64,000 nt of DNA from Ktedonobacter racemifer DSM 44963 (lineage in GTDB: Bacteria > Chloroflexota > Ktedonobacteria > Ktedonobacterales > Ktedonobacteraceae), in contig NZ_ADVG01000002.1 in NCBI RefSeq assembly GCF_000178855.1, forward strand, positions 496,001 through 560,000, in the 5' to 3' direction. The notes below the pieces were generated by a model. That model saw only the letters and a list, made by a program, of their open reading frames with translations, had not been told where the DNA came from and ran no database searches. How positions within the stretch are numbered: position 1 is the stretch's first letter; every line of letters begins with the position of its first letter. Position numbers and translations under genes: made by a program. This document shows, piece after piece, positions 1 to 9,153 of this stretch.

Positions 1-152
1 GCCTCATCCAGATCGTTTGTGGAGAGAACGCCTGTTGATTTGAGATCCGTAGGTTTGACATAGGATATCACCTTCTTTCGCTTTTGAAGCATTAAATGAT
101 CTTGATATTTATCATTGCTTCCCATATATGAATAGGCATACCTATCTGCCAT
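1..152 (-). CDS. Hypothetical protein, N-terminal part, runs off the window
   Basis: An open frame reads leftward from an ATG at 152-150 to the window edge without a stop, giving about 50 residues that begin MADRYAYSYMGSNDKY. It is polar and rich in Lys and Tyr, with no signal peptide or membrane segment. I do not recognise a family. The ribosome-binding site is weak, and a second ATG two codons into another frame makes the start uncertain. It is transcribed in the same direction as the dead regulator to its right, with about 90 bases between them. The reading could be chance because the visible part is short. Confidence 0.4.
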   Translation of the reverse strand, partial: MADRYAYSYMGSNDKYQDHLMLQKRKKVISYVKPTDLKSTGVLSTNDLDE

Positions 153-243
153 ATCATCGAGGTCGCTAGAAAGAGTCTACCGCAAGAGGGAGCATATGAC
201 GTCCCTCGAAGGAGGTATTGGGGAGGAGTATTGTATTCTTGAT

Positions 244-3200
244 TTAGAGCAGATGGAGTTCGCGGGCACGGGCAACTGCCTGGGTGCGATTGATCACCGC
301 GAGTTTGGCAAGAAGATGTTTGACATGGAGTTTGACCGTGTGCAGGCTGATGACCAATCGGTCCGCGATCTCCTGGTTTGAGAGGCCAAGAGCCACCAAT
401 TGAAGCACTTCCTGTTCACGAGGACTCAAAGGATCGGGGAGAGACTGACGTGATGTTGGGAGCGAAAGCGCAGCAGGTGCCTGCGGCATAGGAACAAGCG
501 CAGCCTGGAGCAACTGAATATAGTCAGGCGAGGCAGAGGTAAAAGGGGTAATCTGCGCGAGCAGATGTGCCATCCCCTCTCCCTCATCAGCAAAGAGGCG
601 CACGTAGCCTTCTGGTTCGGCCTGGGCCAACACTGGTCCGAGCGTGAAGAGGGCCTGTCTCGTCTGGCCCTGTGCAAGCATGACTAATGCTGTGAGGATC
701 TGGATCTCTCTGAACCAGCCAGCCAGATTCCTCCTCACGGAGATCGTACGTAACTGGTCCAGCAGCATCAATACCTCTGTGAGCGCCACTGGCTTTCGTT
801 GGAGACGTCCCCGGGCCAGCAAGATGCGCGCCAGAGTCACATAATCAAGATAATCGTAGCGCGAAAGAGGAGATGGCAGCCGATCATCAAAACGTAATCT
901 GCGTCTTGCTTCCCAATGTTCGGCTTGCTCAAGCTGACCCTGCAAGAGCGCAAAACGCACGGAGAATATTTCCGCACTTCTTTTCCCTGCATGCGCTAGC
1001 TCAGGAGCAGAAGGATGTGGAAATGTCGCCAGATCGAACGCAGCTTGTGTGAGCAGTTGCTTGGCTTGATCAATGTTGCCCAATGCCCAGGCAACGCGCA
1101 CCTGTACCCAGGAGCTGATGAAGAGCATGGTGGAGATAGGCAGTTTCAAGCGTTGAACCAGCTCCCTTGCATGCTGTGCGCTCGCCTCAGCTTCGGCAAG
1201 CTGATTCCACTCATGGAACAGGCTGGCCTGGCGTACTTGCATCAAAGCAAGGTAAAGAGAGGACGAGTTCTCTCTCTGAGCGAGCTGCTGGAACACATCG
1301 TCATAGAGGTGTCCAAGTGCGCGCAACTGCCCCGCGCTTCATAGATTTCCGCGATCGTAGGTGCGGTAGTCAAAAACTGAGGATGATCTGCACGTATTCT
1401 GCCCATAGGGAAAGCTTCAAGGAGTACCTGCTCGGCAGATTCCAGATCGCCGTGCGCACGATAGAGAACGCCAAGCGTCATCTGGTGGCCCGCCGTGATA
1501 AAACGGCTCAGCGCGCTTTCAGCAGGAGAGTGCATAGCTCTTGCCTGCTGGGCGAGGGTGATCGAACGCTCCATATCGCCCTGAGCCATAGCCGCCCATG
1601 TCTGCAAGAGCGGGAGAACCTCGGGCAGTTCAGCAAAGCCGACAGAATCATCCCACCTCTGTATCAGTATCTGCTCCTTGAGGTGCGAAGCCAACATCTT
1701 CACCGATTGCTCTGAGTTGAAAAGAGGGCGCTGGCCGAACCCCTGTACCCAGATCGAGGTCAGAGAAAGCAATGGGGAGGCAGTAATCAAAGCTGGCGGG
1801 AGTTGAGAGAGAAATGCTCGCATGTGTAAAAACTCTCCCTGTTCAAACAGTTGCGGCATCAGCCTCTCCAGGAGAGCCGCTGCACGGGGCTGATCTCCCG
1901 CGAGCAAGGCGTACGCGCAGGCTTCCTCTTCCTGGTGCTGCTCTTCATACCAGAGACTGGCCCGACGATACAGCTCTGGTATGCGCTCAGGTTCCCGCTC
2001 TCGCAGGTGTGCCGATAACGCTTCAGCAAAGAAGGGATGGTAGCGATACCAGGTTTCCGCCTCATCCAGAACACTGATAAAGAGATTAGCGGTGCGCAGT
2101 TGCGCCAGGCGATCCTTGCTACCAACCTCATCAAGCACCGCGTCGCACAATGGTCCGCAGAGCCGTCGCAGGAGGCAGGTGGAGAGCAGAAAATGTTGCG
2201 TCTCCGCTGACTGCTGCCCCAGAATTTCTTCGCTCACATACTCGCGGAGAAAACGATGCACACCGCCTGCTTGCCGCAGAAACCCGGCAGCATCAGCCCT
2301 CCCATGCAGCGCCAGTGTCAGCAATTGGATGCCAGCGATCCAGCCCTCGGTGCGCTCTTCCAAAAGGTGCATCGCTTCGCTGGAGAGCGTGAGGCTCATG
2401 GTGTGCACAAATGCTTCGACTTCCGAGGAGACAAAGCAGAGTTCCTCCGTTCGCAATTCGCTGACCTGATTACGTGCCCGCAGGCGTGCCAGGGGCAACG
2501 GTGGATCAACGCGTGTTGCGATGATCAGATGTAAGCGAGCGGGCAGATGATCCAGCAGGAATTGCATGAGAGCATAGATCGTCTCGGATGTCAGGAGGTG
2601 GTAATCATCCAGAATCATGACTGTATCCTGCTGGAGCAAACGGACAAGATCGTTGAGAAGATGCGTCATCGCCTCTTCCAATGAAGAGGTGGGTGCAAAT
2701 TGATTGGCTCTGATGGTGGCGCCAGTGCGCTTATCCAGGCTCGCCAGAGCAGCCTGAAGATAAGAGAGGAAGCGCACTGGATCATTATCCGCCTCCTCGC
2801 ACGACAGCCAGACTACAGGGAAGGGAGTCGCAGTGGCCCACTCCGCGAGCAGCGTTGTCTTCCCGAAGCCAGCGGGAGCCGAGCAGAGCGTCAAGGGCCG
2901 TTGCACCCCCTGGTCTAAGAGGGCTGTCACTTATACACAAATATGCGATCTTGAGAAAGAACACGGAAGCGATGCGCTGCAGGTGCCTCGTTTTTCCCCA
3001 CACGAGAGGTGACACACGTTCGGTGAAAACGTCGCTTGTCTCGCCAAGCTGAAAGCACATCATTGTGCATCAAGGGGCGTTTTTTCCAACACCTCTCCCT
3101 CGCATCATTCTGAGGATCTTCTACAAACGTTCATATTTGTGTATAAGTGACAGGTCTAAGAGGGTGTGGAGACGGGGGCGTGATACATGCTGCACTGGCA

Positions 3201-3645
3201 GACGCGGAACAGCGAGTTTCGTATTCAGGATCAGAACGGGTGTCAGAACGTCAGGCGAGGGGAGGGTCTGCGAACCATGCTCTTGACTTGATGCTTCTTT
3301 CTCGGTTGATGTGTCCTCAAGACGTGCTGCTAGGCGGCGGGCCGCCTCACACAGGCAGGGCAGCGTCAAGTTTGCGGAGACGCCGAGGTAACAAGTGGCG
3401 AGTTGTCCGAGTTTCCGACGATAGGCGCGCCAATACCAGCCGCCACGCCGATTCCCTGCCCTCCTTTTATGCGCGGTAAACGTCCCCGCTTCGCATTCAA
3501 ACGTGAAGGCGGCTGCCGTTTCGAGCCAGCATACCAAGAAGGCGTCCCGATGGCGGCTGCCACTTGCTGCCCCTGGTGTTCGTAAACCAGCGTCTCGTTT
3601 TGGACGATCCCAGTTGTCGCTGACAGCTTCTTGATGGTAATCCCT
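244..3645 (-). pseudogene. MalT-like LuxR-family ATP-dependent regulator, disrupted
   Basis: Remains of a large STAND-type transcriptional activator. In coding order: an N-terminal ~100-residue region (about 3645-3300) like the start of the intact regulator at 31726 (sharing YWxxYRxxxG and YLG motifs); the beginning of the NTPase (NTKLAVPRLP); the Walker A motif APAGFGKTT; the Walker B-like region VMILDDYHLL; a TPR-like helical region; and a C-terminal LuxR helix-turn-helix (LSPREQEVLQLVALGLSNQE) near 430-250. Three lesions are visible. A 230-bp MITE separates RLHTLLD from QGVQRPLTL. One base is missing in the short G run near 1340, so YEARG continues in another frame as QLRALGHLYDD. One base is missing near 3533, between SWYA and WLETA. 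No normal ATG precedes ITIKKLSATTG; an ATT sits where a start would be, after GGGAGGG. The MITE alone should abolish function. The frameshifts could be sequencing errors. Confidence 0.85.
2924..3153. mobile_element. 230-bp MITE with Tn5-like ends inserted in the MalT-like gene
   Basis: Perfect 22-bp inverted termini begin CTGTCACTTATACACAAA at 2924 and end with the complement at 3153. The element is bracketed by an exact 11-bp direct repeat, GTCTAAGAGGG, at 2913-2923 and 3154-3164. Removing the element and one repeat joins RLHTLLD to QGVQRPLTL in frame, which proves the insertion. The interior has no transposase reading frame. The terminus matches the 19-bp Tn5/IS50 outer end (from memory CTGACTCTTATACACAAGT) at 16 of 19 positions, so mobilisation by an IS4/IS50-group transposase is likely. 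The 11-bp duplication is longer than the 9 bp usual for Tn5. Confidence 0.9.
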
Positions 3646-3666
3646 CCCGTGGAAAGATGGTGGAGG

Positions 3667-3706
3667 TGTTAGGCATGCTCCTAACAGTTGCCTAACAGGG
3701 AGTATA
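3667..3706 (-). promoter_or_regulatory. Probable promoter and operator of the disrupted MalT-like gene
   Basis: A perfect 9-bp inverted repeat, TGTTAGGCA at 3667-3675 and TGCCTAACA at 3689-3697, has a third partial copy (CCTAACAG) inside the spacer. On the minus strand a TATACT -10 hexamer lies at 3706-3701, just upstream of the repeat, so a bound regulator would sit over the start of transcription. No convincing -35 was found. Confidence 0.45.
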
Positions 3707-4073
3707 GCAGGCCGGTGATAAAACCTCAAGGAAAGTTTGCTATCCTTGGAAAAAGTGTGTGAGTTCTCCGGGGAAGACGCCTTTCCGATAGGGAAAGGCG
3801 CAAAATGGTTGGGGATATTTTGTATCGCAACTCTCCCAACCATTGCACGAAGACAAAACTAGTACAGGCTGCTCAACGCTCGATCAATACGATTTTTTCG
3901 TCCTCAATTGCTGGCTTTAGCCCAAGCGAGGTTAACTGCTTCCCCCCAACCTCCAGGTCTCCCATGTTGACACATGAAAATTATTAGTATTCGTGCATAT
4001 ATTACATTATTATTTATCAATCCCTGTAAAATTAAGTAAAGAGCATACTATTTATTACAAGGAAAATGAGCAT

Positions 4074-5336
4074 ATGTTGATACACAAGCACGGGGCTGCG
4101 CAGCTTTTTCTATGTGCGGCGCTTCTAATGCTGCTTGCCGGACAATCGGCTTTGGCATACGCCAAAGTGGCACGTCCATGGCGTTCTGACACGCCTCCCA
4201 ACTGGCCCCTGGTGCTGAATGAAAAGCAAACGCTTGACCAGGCTCTGGCCAGGGGCTTACAGATCTCGACGGAGACCCTGAGTACGGCTGACGGGCCTCA
4301 GCATGCCAGTCTGTTGAACGTCGATCTCTCCGATCCTTATCTACGCCTGGGGGTCATGCAGGCCAACGATCAACTGTTGAGTCGGGGCGAGACGGTTGGC
4401 TCGATGGCGAACCGCTCGCAGGCGCTGGCTGGCATCAATGGCGACTTCTTCGAGATCAACACAACGGGCGCTCCAATCAATATGGTGATGATCAACGGCG
4501 AACTCTGGCAGAGTCCAACCCCGCCATCACGCAATGCCAACGATTTTGCCGTCTTTGGCATCAATAGCGATGGGAATATGGTCATCGATCACGAACAGTT
4601 CAGCGGGACCGTCAGCACTGGCAGCGCCAGTCACCCCCTGAACGCGGTCAACCGCTACGCAGTCCCCAGAGATGGCGGCATGCTGCTGGTAACCTCCCGC
4701 CTCGGCGCTATGAGTGTGAGCGGATACACGGTAGCGCTCCTCAAGCCGGTTGATGGCTCTCGATACATTGTTACCTCGCTCCAAACGAATATGACAACGC
4801 TAAACAAGCTTACGGGCGATCAGCAGGCCCTGGTAGGCGGCGGTAAGTCGGGACGGTGGCTCCAGGCCAATATCCACCCGGGAGATACACTGAACATCAC
4901 CCAGCAGCTTATGCCCGATAGTGATCTGCTATACGCCCTGGGTGGGGGTCCACAATTGGTCAAAGATGGGCAGATCCCCAATGCCAGCGAGCTTGGCGAT
5001 AGCGCCGCCGTCAATCCGTTGACCGCCGTGGGCATCTCGCGAGATGGCAGGCACGCCATCTTCGTCGTCTTCGATGGGCGCGAGGCGGGACCAGACCACA
5101 GCCACGGCCTGACGCGTTCACAGATGGCGGGTTACCTACTAGAGCATGGAGCCTACCAGGCCCTCCTCTTTGATGGTGGTGGCTCTGCCGAGATGGTCGC
5201 GCGCCTGCCGGGACAGAACAGGGTATCAGTCATCAATACGCTCTCGGACGGTCATGAGCGCTTGGTCGCCAATAGTCTGCTAATCTATAAAACAGAGCAG
5301 CAGGCCAGCCAGCCATCAACACTCCGCTACCGATAA
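4074..5336 (+). CDS. Secreted phosphodiester glycosidase (NAGPA-domain) protein
   Basis: Exported protein of about 420 residues. The chosen ATG at 4074 is preceded by AAGGAAAA and opens a classic signal peptide: a short basic start, then hydrophobic LFLCAALLMLLAGQSALA. The rest matches the NAGPA/DUF2233 fold, with conserved stretches AGINGDFFEIN near residue 120, GGGPQLVKDG in the middle, and the C-terminal hallmark LLFDGGGSAEM. Family members remove sugar phosphodiester caps or act in exopolysaccharide and spore-related processes; the substrate here cannot be read from sequence. An upstream in-frame start at 3993 lacks a ribosome-binding site and would bury the signal peptide. It stands alone between a dead regulator and the transposon nest, with no operon partner. 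Confidence 0.8.
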   Translation: MLIHKHGAAQLFLCAALLMLLAGQSALAYAKVARPWRSDTPPNWPLVLNEKQTLDQALARGLQISTETLSTADGPQHASLLNVDLSDPYLRLGVMQANDQLLSRGETVGSMANRSQALAGINGDFFEINTTGAPINMVMINGELWQSPTPPSRNANDFAVFGINSDGNMVIDHEQFSGTVSTGSASHPLNAVNRYAVPRDGGMLLVTSRLGAMSVSGYTVALLKPVDGSRYIVTSLQTNMTTLNKLTGDQQALVGGGKSGRWLQANIHPGDTLNITQQLMPDSDLLYALGGGPQLVKDGQIPNASELGDSAAVNPLTAVGISRDGRHAIFVVFDGREAGPDHSHGLTRSQMAGYLLEHGAYQALLFDGGGSAEMVARLPGQNRVSVINTLSDGHERLVANSLLIYKTEQQASQPSTLRYR

Positions 5337-5365
5337 CGCTCAATACTACTTTATCCTTGGCCGCC

Positions 5366-5530
5366 TCTGAAGACCCTGCATTCATGCATGGGGATGAAAG
5401 AGGCGTTCCTTGTGGGAAGGGAGGGGGAAATGGAGAGATGGGAACTTGACAGAAGAGGCATGTTTCTGCATACTGATGCTCAAAAGCATGTTCTACTCTT
5501 GTGAGCAGGTTTTCACGCGGAAAGCGGAAC
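5366..5530 (+). mobile_element. Relic of an IS605-type left end with a conserved promoter
   Basis: This stretch resembles the left end of the tnpB element at 59760: both carry a CATGGGGA palindrome arm, GTTCCTTGTGGGA, then CTTGACAGA...TCTG.ATACTG and CCTGTTCT or a near match. It includes a -35 TTGACA (5446-5451), a 17-base spacer and CATACT (5469-5474), equivalent to the better promoter at 59850. No tnpB follows, so it is a solo left end. It may now drive the membrane-protein gene starting at 5662, which is speculative. Confidence 0.55.
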
Positions 5531-5875
5531 TGCCCGATAGGTCAACACCAACAAGAAGATGGCCAGCTCGCAGCACATATTCAAATCGCTTATCACGCCA
5601 ATTGAGGGATCTATGTAAGTCCGCGTATCCATACACAGAGTGAATATGTGGGAGAATCTTTATGCATGATGCAAAGACAATCGTTACCAGCCCCAGACCA
5701 GTGTCAGCCCTTAAATACGCTCTCCTCACGGCCCTTATCATCTTTGTGCTGAGGGTTATCCTCTACGTGATGATGCCACAAAAGGCTGTGTTCAGCTACC
5801 ATTCAGATATGTCACTCACTTTTAAGACCAATGATGTCGTTGCTCTCACGGATACCCTCATCCTGAGTTTCGTTA

Positions 5876-6055
5876 ACCTGCTACCTTTCTCATACTCAAA
5901 GGTGTGCAAGACGCCTCTGAGCGGTCAGTTGTTCCTGCTTCACAGCCGACTGCCAGCGCACGGGAACCTTTGGATCAGCCCTCCCGTTTCGGTCTCACAT
6001 CAGCTCCACAGGCACTTTCACGTCCGGTCGTAGCCACTACCCAGGACGACCACCT
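5876..6055 (-). ncRNA. Candidate omega RNA and right end of tnpB copy 1
   Basis: About 180 bases between the tnpB stop and the element end are strongly conserved in copy 2 (15582-15759), including GCGCACGGGAACCTTTGGAT, CGTTTCGGTCTCACATCA and GTCCGG.GGTAGCCACT. Conservation without a reading frame, directly 3' of tnpB and abutting the right end, is where characterised TnpB systems encode the guide RNA scaffold. The presumptive guide would be the host-gene sequence just outside, read leftward from about 5875. The RNA itself is inferred. Confidence 0.5.
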
Positions 6056-7351
6056 TTAGGCGAGAAGGTGGCGAAGCATATCGCGTGCGAACTGCTCCAG
6101 ATTCAGAGCAGCGTTGAGATCCCGATCGATGACCAGCCCACACACCAAGCAATGATAGGTCCGATGTTTCAGTGGCATGCGTTTCTTGACGTGTCCACAG
6201 CCCGAGCAGCGTTTGGTGGAGGGAAACCAGCGAGAGGCCATGAAGAGGTTTCCGCCAGAAGCCGCCACCTTGGTTTTCAAGAACTGCAGGAGTTGCCCCA
6301 TCGCCGCATCCGCAACGGCGCGTGAGAGCTTCCGATTGGCCATCATTCCCAGGATGTTGAGGTCTTCGATGCCAATGGCTCCGCACGTTCGAGCAATCCC
6401 GGTCGTGAACTTGTGCTGGACATCCCGGCGAATGGCGGCGATCTGCTGATGCTTGCGAGCCACCTTCAACCGCTGCTTCTGATAGTTCTTGCTGAACGTG
6501 GTTTTCCCCGTTTCCGGGTCTTTGGCTTTCTGCTTCTTCGAGAGCTGGCGTTGCAGCTTGCCGAGCTTCCCCAGATGGCGTGCCAACGGCTTTTGGTTCT
6601 CAAGCCTGCGTCCATCGGAAACCACAGCAGCCTGCTTCACGCCCACATCCACTCCCACCACCGGTTCGGGCGTGGGAGGACGCCCACAGGTGATCTCGAC
6701 CTGGATGCTCACGTACCAGTGCCCCGCTTCACACGACACGGTGGCCCCTAGAATCTTGACCTCATCACACAGGACGTGTTTGCGTCGCGTGCGCTTCTTC
6801 GTTGGGACGCAGGCGTTCCCCTGCGTGACAAAGCGCAGCTTTTCTGCCAGATTGACCGTTCCCAGCTTCCGCCTACGCTTGCCTCGATCCGATTGCTGCT
6901 TGCGCTGATCCAAGATGAAGCGACCAAGTCCAGGAATGGCGATCCAATGACTGCCTATCGTGAATTTGTCATTGGCCAGATAAAACGATTCGTGGGAGGT
7001 GCCTTTCTTCTTGTACTGAGGATACGCTGCCCGCCCGGCAAAGAAATTGCTGTAGGCTTTTCCCAAATCGGCAAAGGCTCCCTCCACCACACACTTGGTC
7101 ACGTCATAGGTCCACGGATAGGCTGCTTCCCGAATGGCATGGAACTGCTGCTTGAGCGCGAGAGCGTTCGGGGGCTTGAGCACACGTTGCTCTTGGGGAG
7201 TCGTTTCCTGTTCCAGCTTGTACGCGTGATACTGCTTTTCCCACTGTTCCCGTCCCCAATTGTAGATGAACCGTCTCGTCCCACAGGCCCGTTTGAGATA
7301 CTCCACGTGTTCAGGGGTCGGATTCATCCGGATTTTGTGCGCCGTTTTCAT
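6056..7351 (-). CDS. tnpB: TnpB RNA-guided nuclease, IS605 OrfB family, copy 1
   Basis: Intact protein of 431 residues, the same length as copy 2 and clearly homologous throughout. It has an N-terminal helix-turn-helix-like OrfB domain (MKTAHKIRMNPTPEHVEYLK), then a split RuvC nuclease: first Asp in VVGVDVGVKQAAVV, Glu in IGIEDLNILGMM, last Asp in VIDRDLNAALNL. A zinc ribbon (CSGCGHVKKR and CLVCG) lies between the last two. All three catalytic acids are present. TnpB enzymes cut DNA guided by a right-end RNA and help the element persist; no tnpA is adjacent. Start ATG 7351 is supported by the identical start in copy 2. The two nested insertions lie upstream of this gene and may separate it from its own promoter. 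Confidence 0.92.
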   Translation of the reverse strand: MKTAHKIRMNPTPEHVEYLKRACGTRRFIYNWGREQWEKQYHAYKLEQETTPQEQRVLKPPNALALKQQFHAIREAAYPWTYDVTKCVVEGAFADLGKAYSNFFAGRAAYPQYKKKGTSHESFYLANDKFTIGSHWIAIPGLGRFILDQRKQQSDRGKRRRKLGTVNLAEKLRFVTQGNACVPTKKRTRRKHVLCDEVKILGATVSCEAGHWYVSIQVEITCGRPPTPEPVVGVDVGVKQAAVVSDGRRLENQKPLARHLGKLGKLQRQLSKKQKAKDPETGKTTFSKNYQKQRLKVARKHQQIAAIRRDVQHKFTTGIARTCGAIGIEDLNILGMMANRKLSRAVADAAMGQLLQFLKTKVAASGGNLFMASRWFPSTKRCSGCGHVKKRMPLKHRTYHCLVCGLVIDRDLNAALNLEQFARDMLRHLLA

Positions 7352-7724
7352 TGTTGAGTGCCTTCTCTCACGCTTTGCGGTACTGACGCCATCCGCACAA
7401 AGAACGGCTCACTACAGTGACTGCTCCTCCCCGCCAGGAATGGGATGGGGGCTGGGTTGGCTGTCACGCTCCTTGCCCAAAGAACAGGTTCGGGTGACAG
7501 GTCCGCCAGACGTTGGGTCGATGGGCTCGCCCCCTCCTCCACATCGGGCTTTGGAGACAGCGGTCTCCTCATTCGCCCAGTGATGGGTTCTCTCGTCCGA
7601 CCCGAGCCCGCACCCGGACGCTGGTGGGAATGTCCGCCATCGACGAGAGCGACGCTCCTTCTGGTAAATTGGAACAAGTGTACCAGAGAAGGTGAGAACT
7701 GTCAAGGGGAGTTTGGTTGGGGGA

Positions 7725-9083
7725 CAGGGCTTTTTGGTTTTCCCGAAAAGCGTGAAAAAGAAGCCATTTCTTGCTAGACTTAGAAACAATCACAAAACAC
7801 CTCTAAGAAAGCGAGAAATGACACTGCATGTACCTTAGCATATTTGGCGACGAGGAAAAAGCCTTTCCAGAAGCCATGAGCATTGATCCAGCATCCTTCT
7901 ACGCCGCTTTTTCTCAGGTGAAAGATGGGCGCGGCAAACGGGGAAAGCGATATCCGCTTCCTCTCATTTTGACGCTCTTGCTCTTGGGGAAGCTGGCAGG
8001 GGAAACGAGCATCCATGGCATTTTGGAGTGGATACAGGAAAGGAAGCCACAGATCCAAAGTCTCCTTGGGTGGCCCAGGTGCTTTCCGACCAATTCCACC
8101 TGCACGTTTGCGCTCATGCATTGTGAGAGCAATGAGATTGCAGCAGCGTTTGCAAGTGTGCTGCTGAAAGCCAGAGCGATTGAGCAATGTGGGGACGAAC
8201 CCAGTCGGCTCCACACGCCAGGCGAAACGAAAGAACTGACACAGTTGGCGATGGATGGCAAAGCCATGCGAGGAACCCAGAAGCATCAGGCGCCTAACCA
8301 GCCGCCAGTCCATCTGCTCTCGCTTTATGAGTGTCAAAGTGGGATCGTCATTGCGCAACGGGCAGTGGCAAAAAAAGAAAACGAGATCAGTGCTGCCGCC
8401 ACCTTGCTGCATCCAGCCCTGGTCAAAGGTCGCATTCTCAGCGCCGATGCCATGCATACGCAGAAGAAGTGGTGTGCCAGCGTGCAGAGCTACGGAGGCT
8501 ATTATCTGCTGATTGCCAAGCTCAATCAGCCTCAGCTCTATGAAGATCTCAGCGATTTTTTCGAGGACAAAGATGCCCAACGTGAAGAATGGCAGTATGC
8601 CAGGACGACCCAAAAAGGCCATGGGCGTTTGGAGATCAGAGAGCTTTGGAGCAGCACGCAGATGAATGCCTGGTTTGAGCCGCAATGGGCAGGGATCGCA
8701 CAGGTTTTCCGGTTGCGTCGGCACAGCACCCATCTCAAGGATGGCACCACTCGAGAAGAGATCGTCTATGGGTTGACCAATTTGACGCCAAGGCAGGCCA
8801 CTGCTGCTCGTCTCTTGGCATACCAACAAACTCATTGGCGCATTGAGAATCGTCTGCATTATCGACGTGACGTCACCATGGGGGAAGATGCCTCTCAAGT
8901 GCGTCTGGCGGGAGCCCCAGAGGCCCTGGCCGCGCTCAATGGAGGGGTTCTTGCCTTGATGGATTGGCTGAACGTCAAAAATGCGGCCTCCGCCATGCGT
9001 CATTTTTGTGCTCAACCTCATGAAGCCCTGCAACTGCTGTGTGGCACGTTATCGCGGTAGGACGGGTAAACCGAAAAGCCCTG
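7725..9083 (+). mobile_element. ISAs1-family insertion sequence, complete
   Basis: A 1359-bp element with 21-bp imperfect inverted ends (left CAGGGCTTTTTGGTTTTCCC, right complement CAGGGCTTTTCGGTTTACCC). It is bracketed by an exact 10-bp duplication, GGTTGGGGGA, at 7715-7724 and 9084-9093. It contains one intact transposase. It sits inside the upstream region of tnpB copy 1 and therefore inserted after that element arrived. Confidence 0.95.
7828..9060 (+). CDS. ISAs1-family DDE transposase
   Basis: Transposase of 410 residues. The N-terminal DDE_Tnp_1-associated domain contains YAAFSQVKDGRGKRGKRYPL. Catalytic candidates are Asp in LAMDGKAMRGTQ, Asp in ILSADAMHTQKKW and Glu in THWRIENRLHYRRDVTMGED, the usual ISAs1 signatures, all present. 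The frame is uninterrupted and close to full family length, so it could be active. ATG 7828 gives the longest version; ATG 7876 (MSIDPASFYAAF) is a possible alternative because no strong ribosome-binding site precedes either. A long opposite-strand frame within it is a coding shadow. Confidence 0.93.
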   Translation: MYLSIFGDEEKAFPEAMSIDPASFYAAFSQVKDGRGKRGKRYPLPLILTLLLLGKLAGETSIHGILEWIQERKPQIQSLLGWPRCFPTNSTCTFALMHCESNEIAAAFASVLLKARAIEQCGDEPSRLHTPGETKELTQLAMDGKAMRGTQKHQAPNQPPVHLLSLYECQSGIVIAQRAVAKKENEISAAATLLHPALVKGRILSADAMHTQKKWCASVQSYGGYYLLIAKLNQPQLYEDLSDFFEDKDAQREEWQYARTTQKGHGRLEIRELWSSTQMNAWFEPQWAGIAQVFRLRRHSTHLKDGTTREEIVYGLTNLTPRQATAARLLAYQQTHWRIENRLHYRRDVTMGEDASQVRLAGAPEALAALNGGVLALMDWLNVKNAASAMRHFCAQPHEALQLLCGTLSR

Positions 9084-9153
9084 GGTTGGGGGAACATCGA
9101 TTTTCCCGACCGCGTCCCAAAAAGGAACGACTTGCGCATCCCCTGGTTGAAAC

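Noticed and set aside
7780..9033. Long minus-strand reading frame opposite the ISAs1 transposase
   Set aside because: It mirrors the transposase codons, has no family resemblance or ribosome-binding site, and the plus-strand frame has clear DDE motifs.
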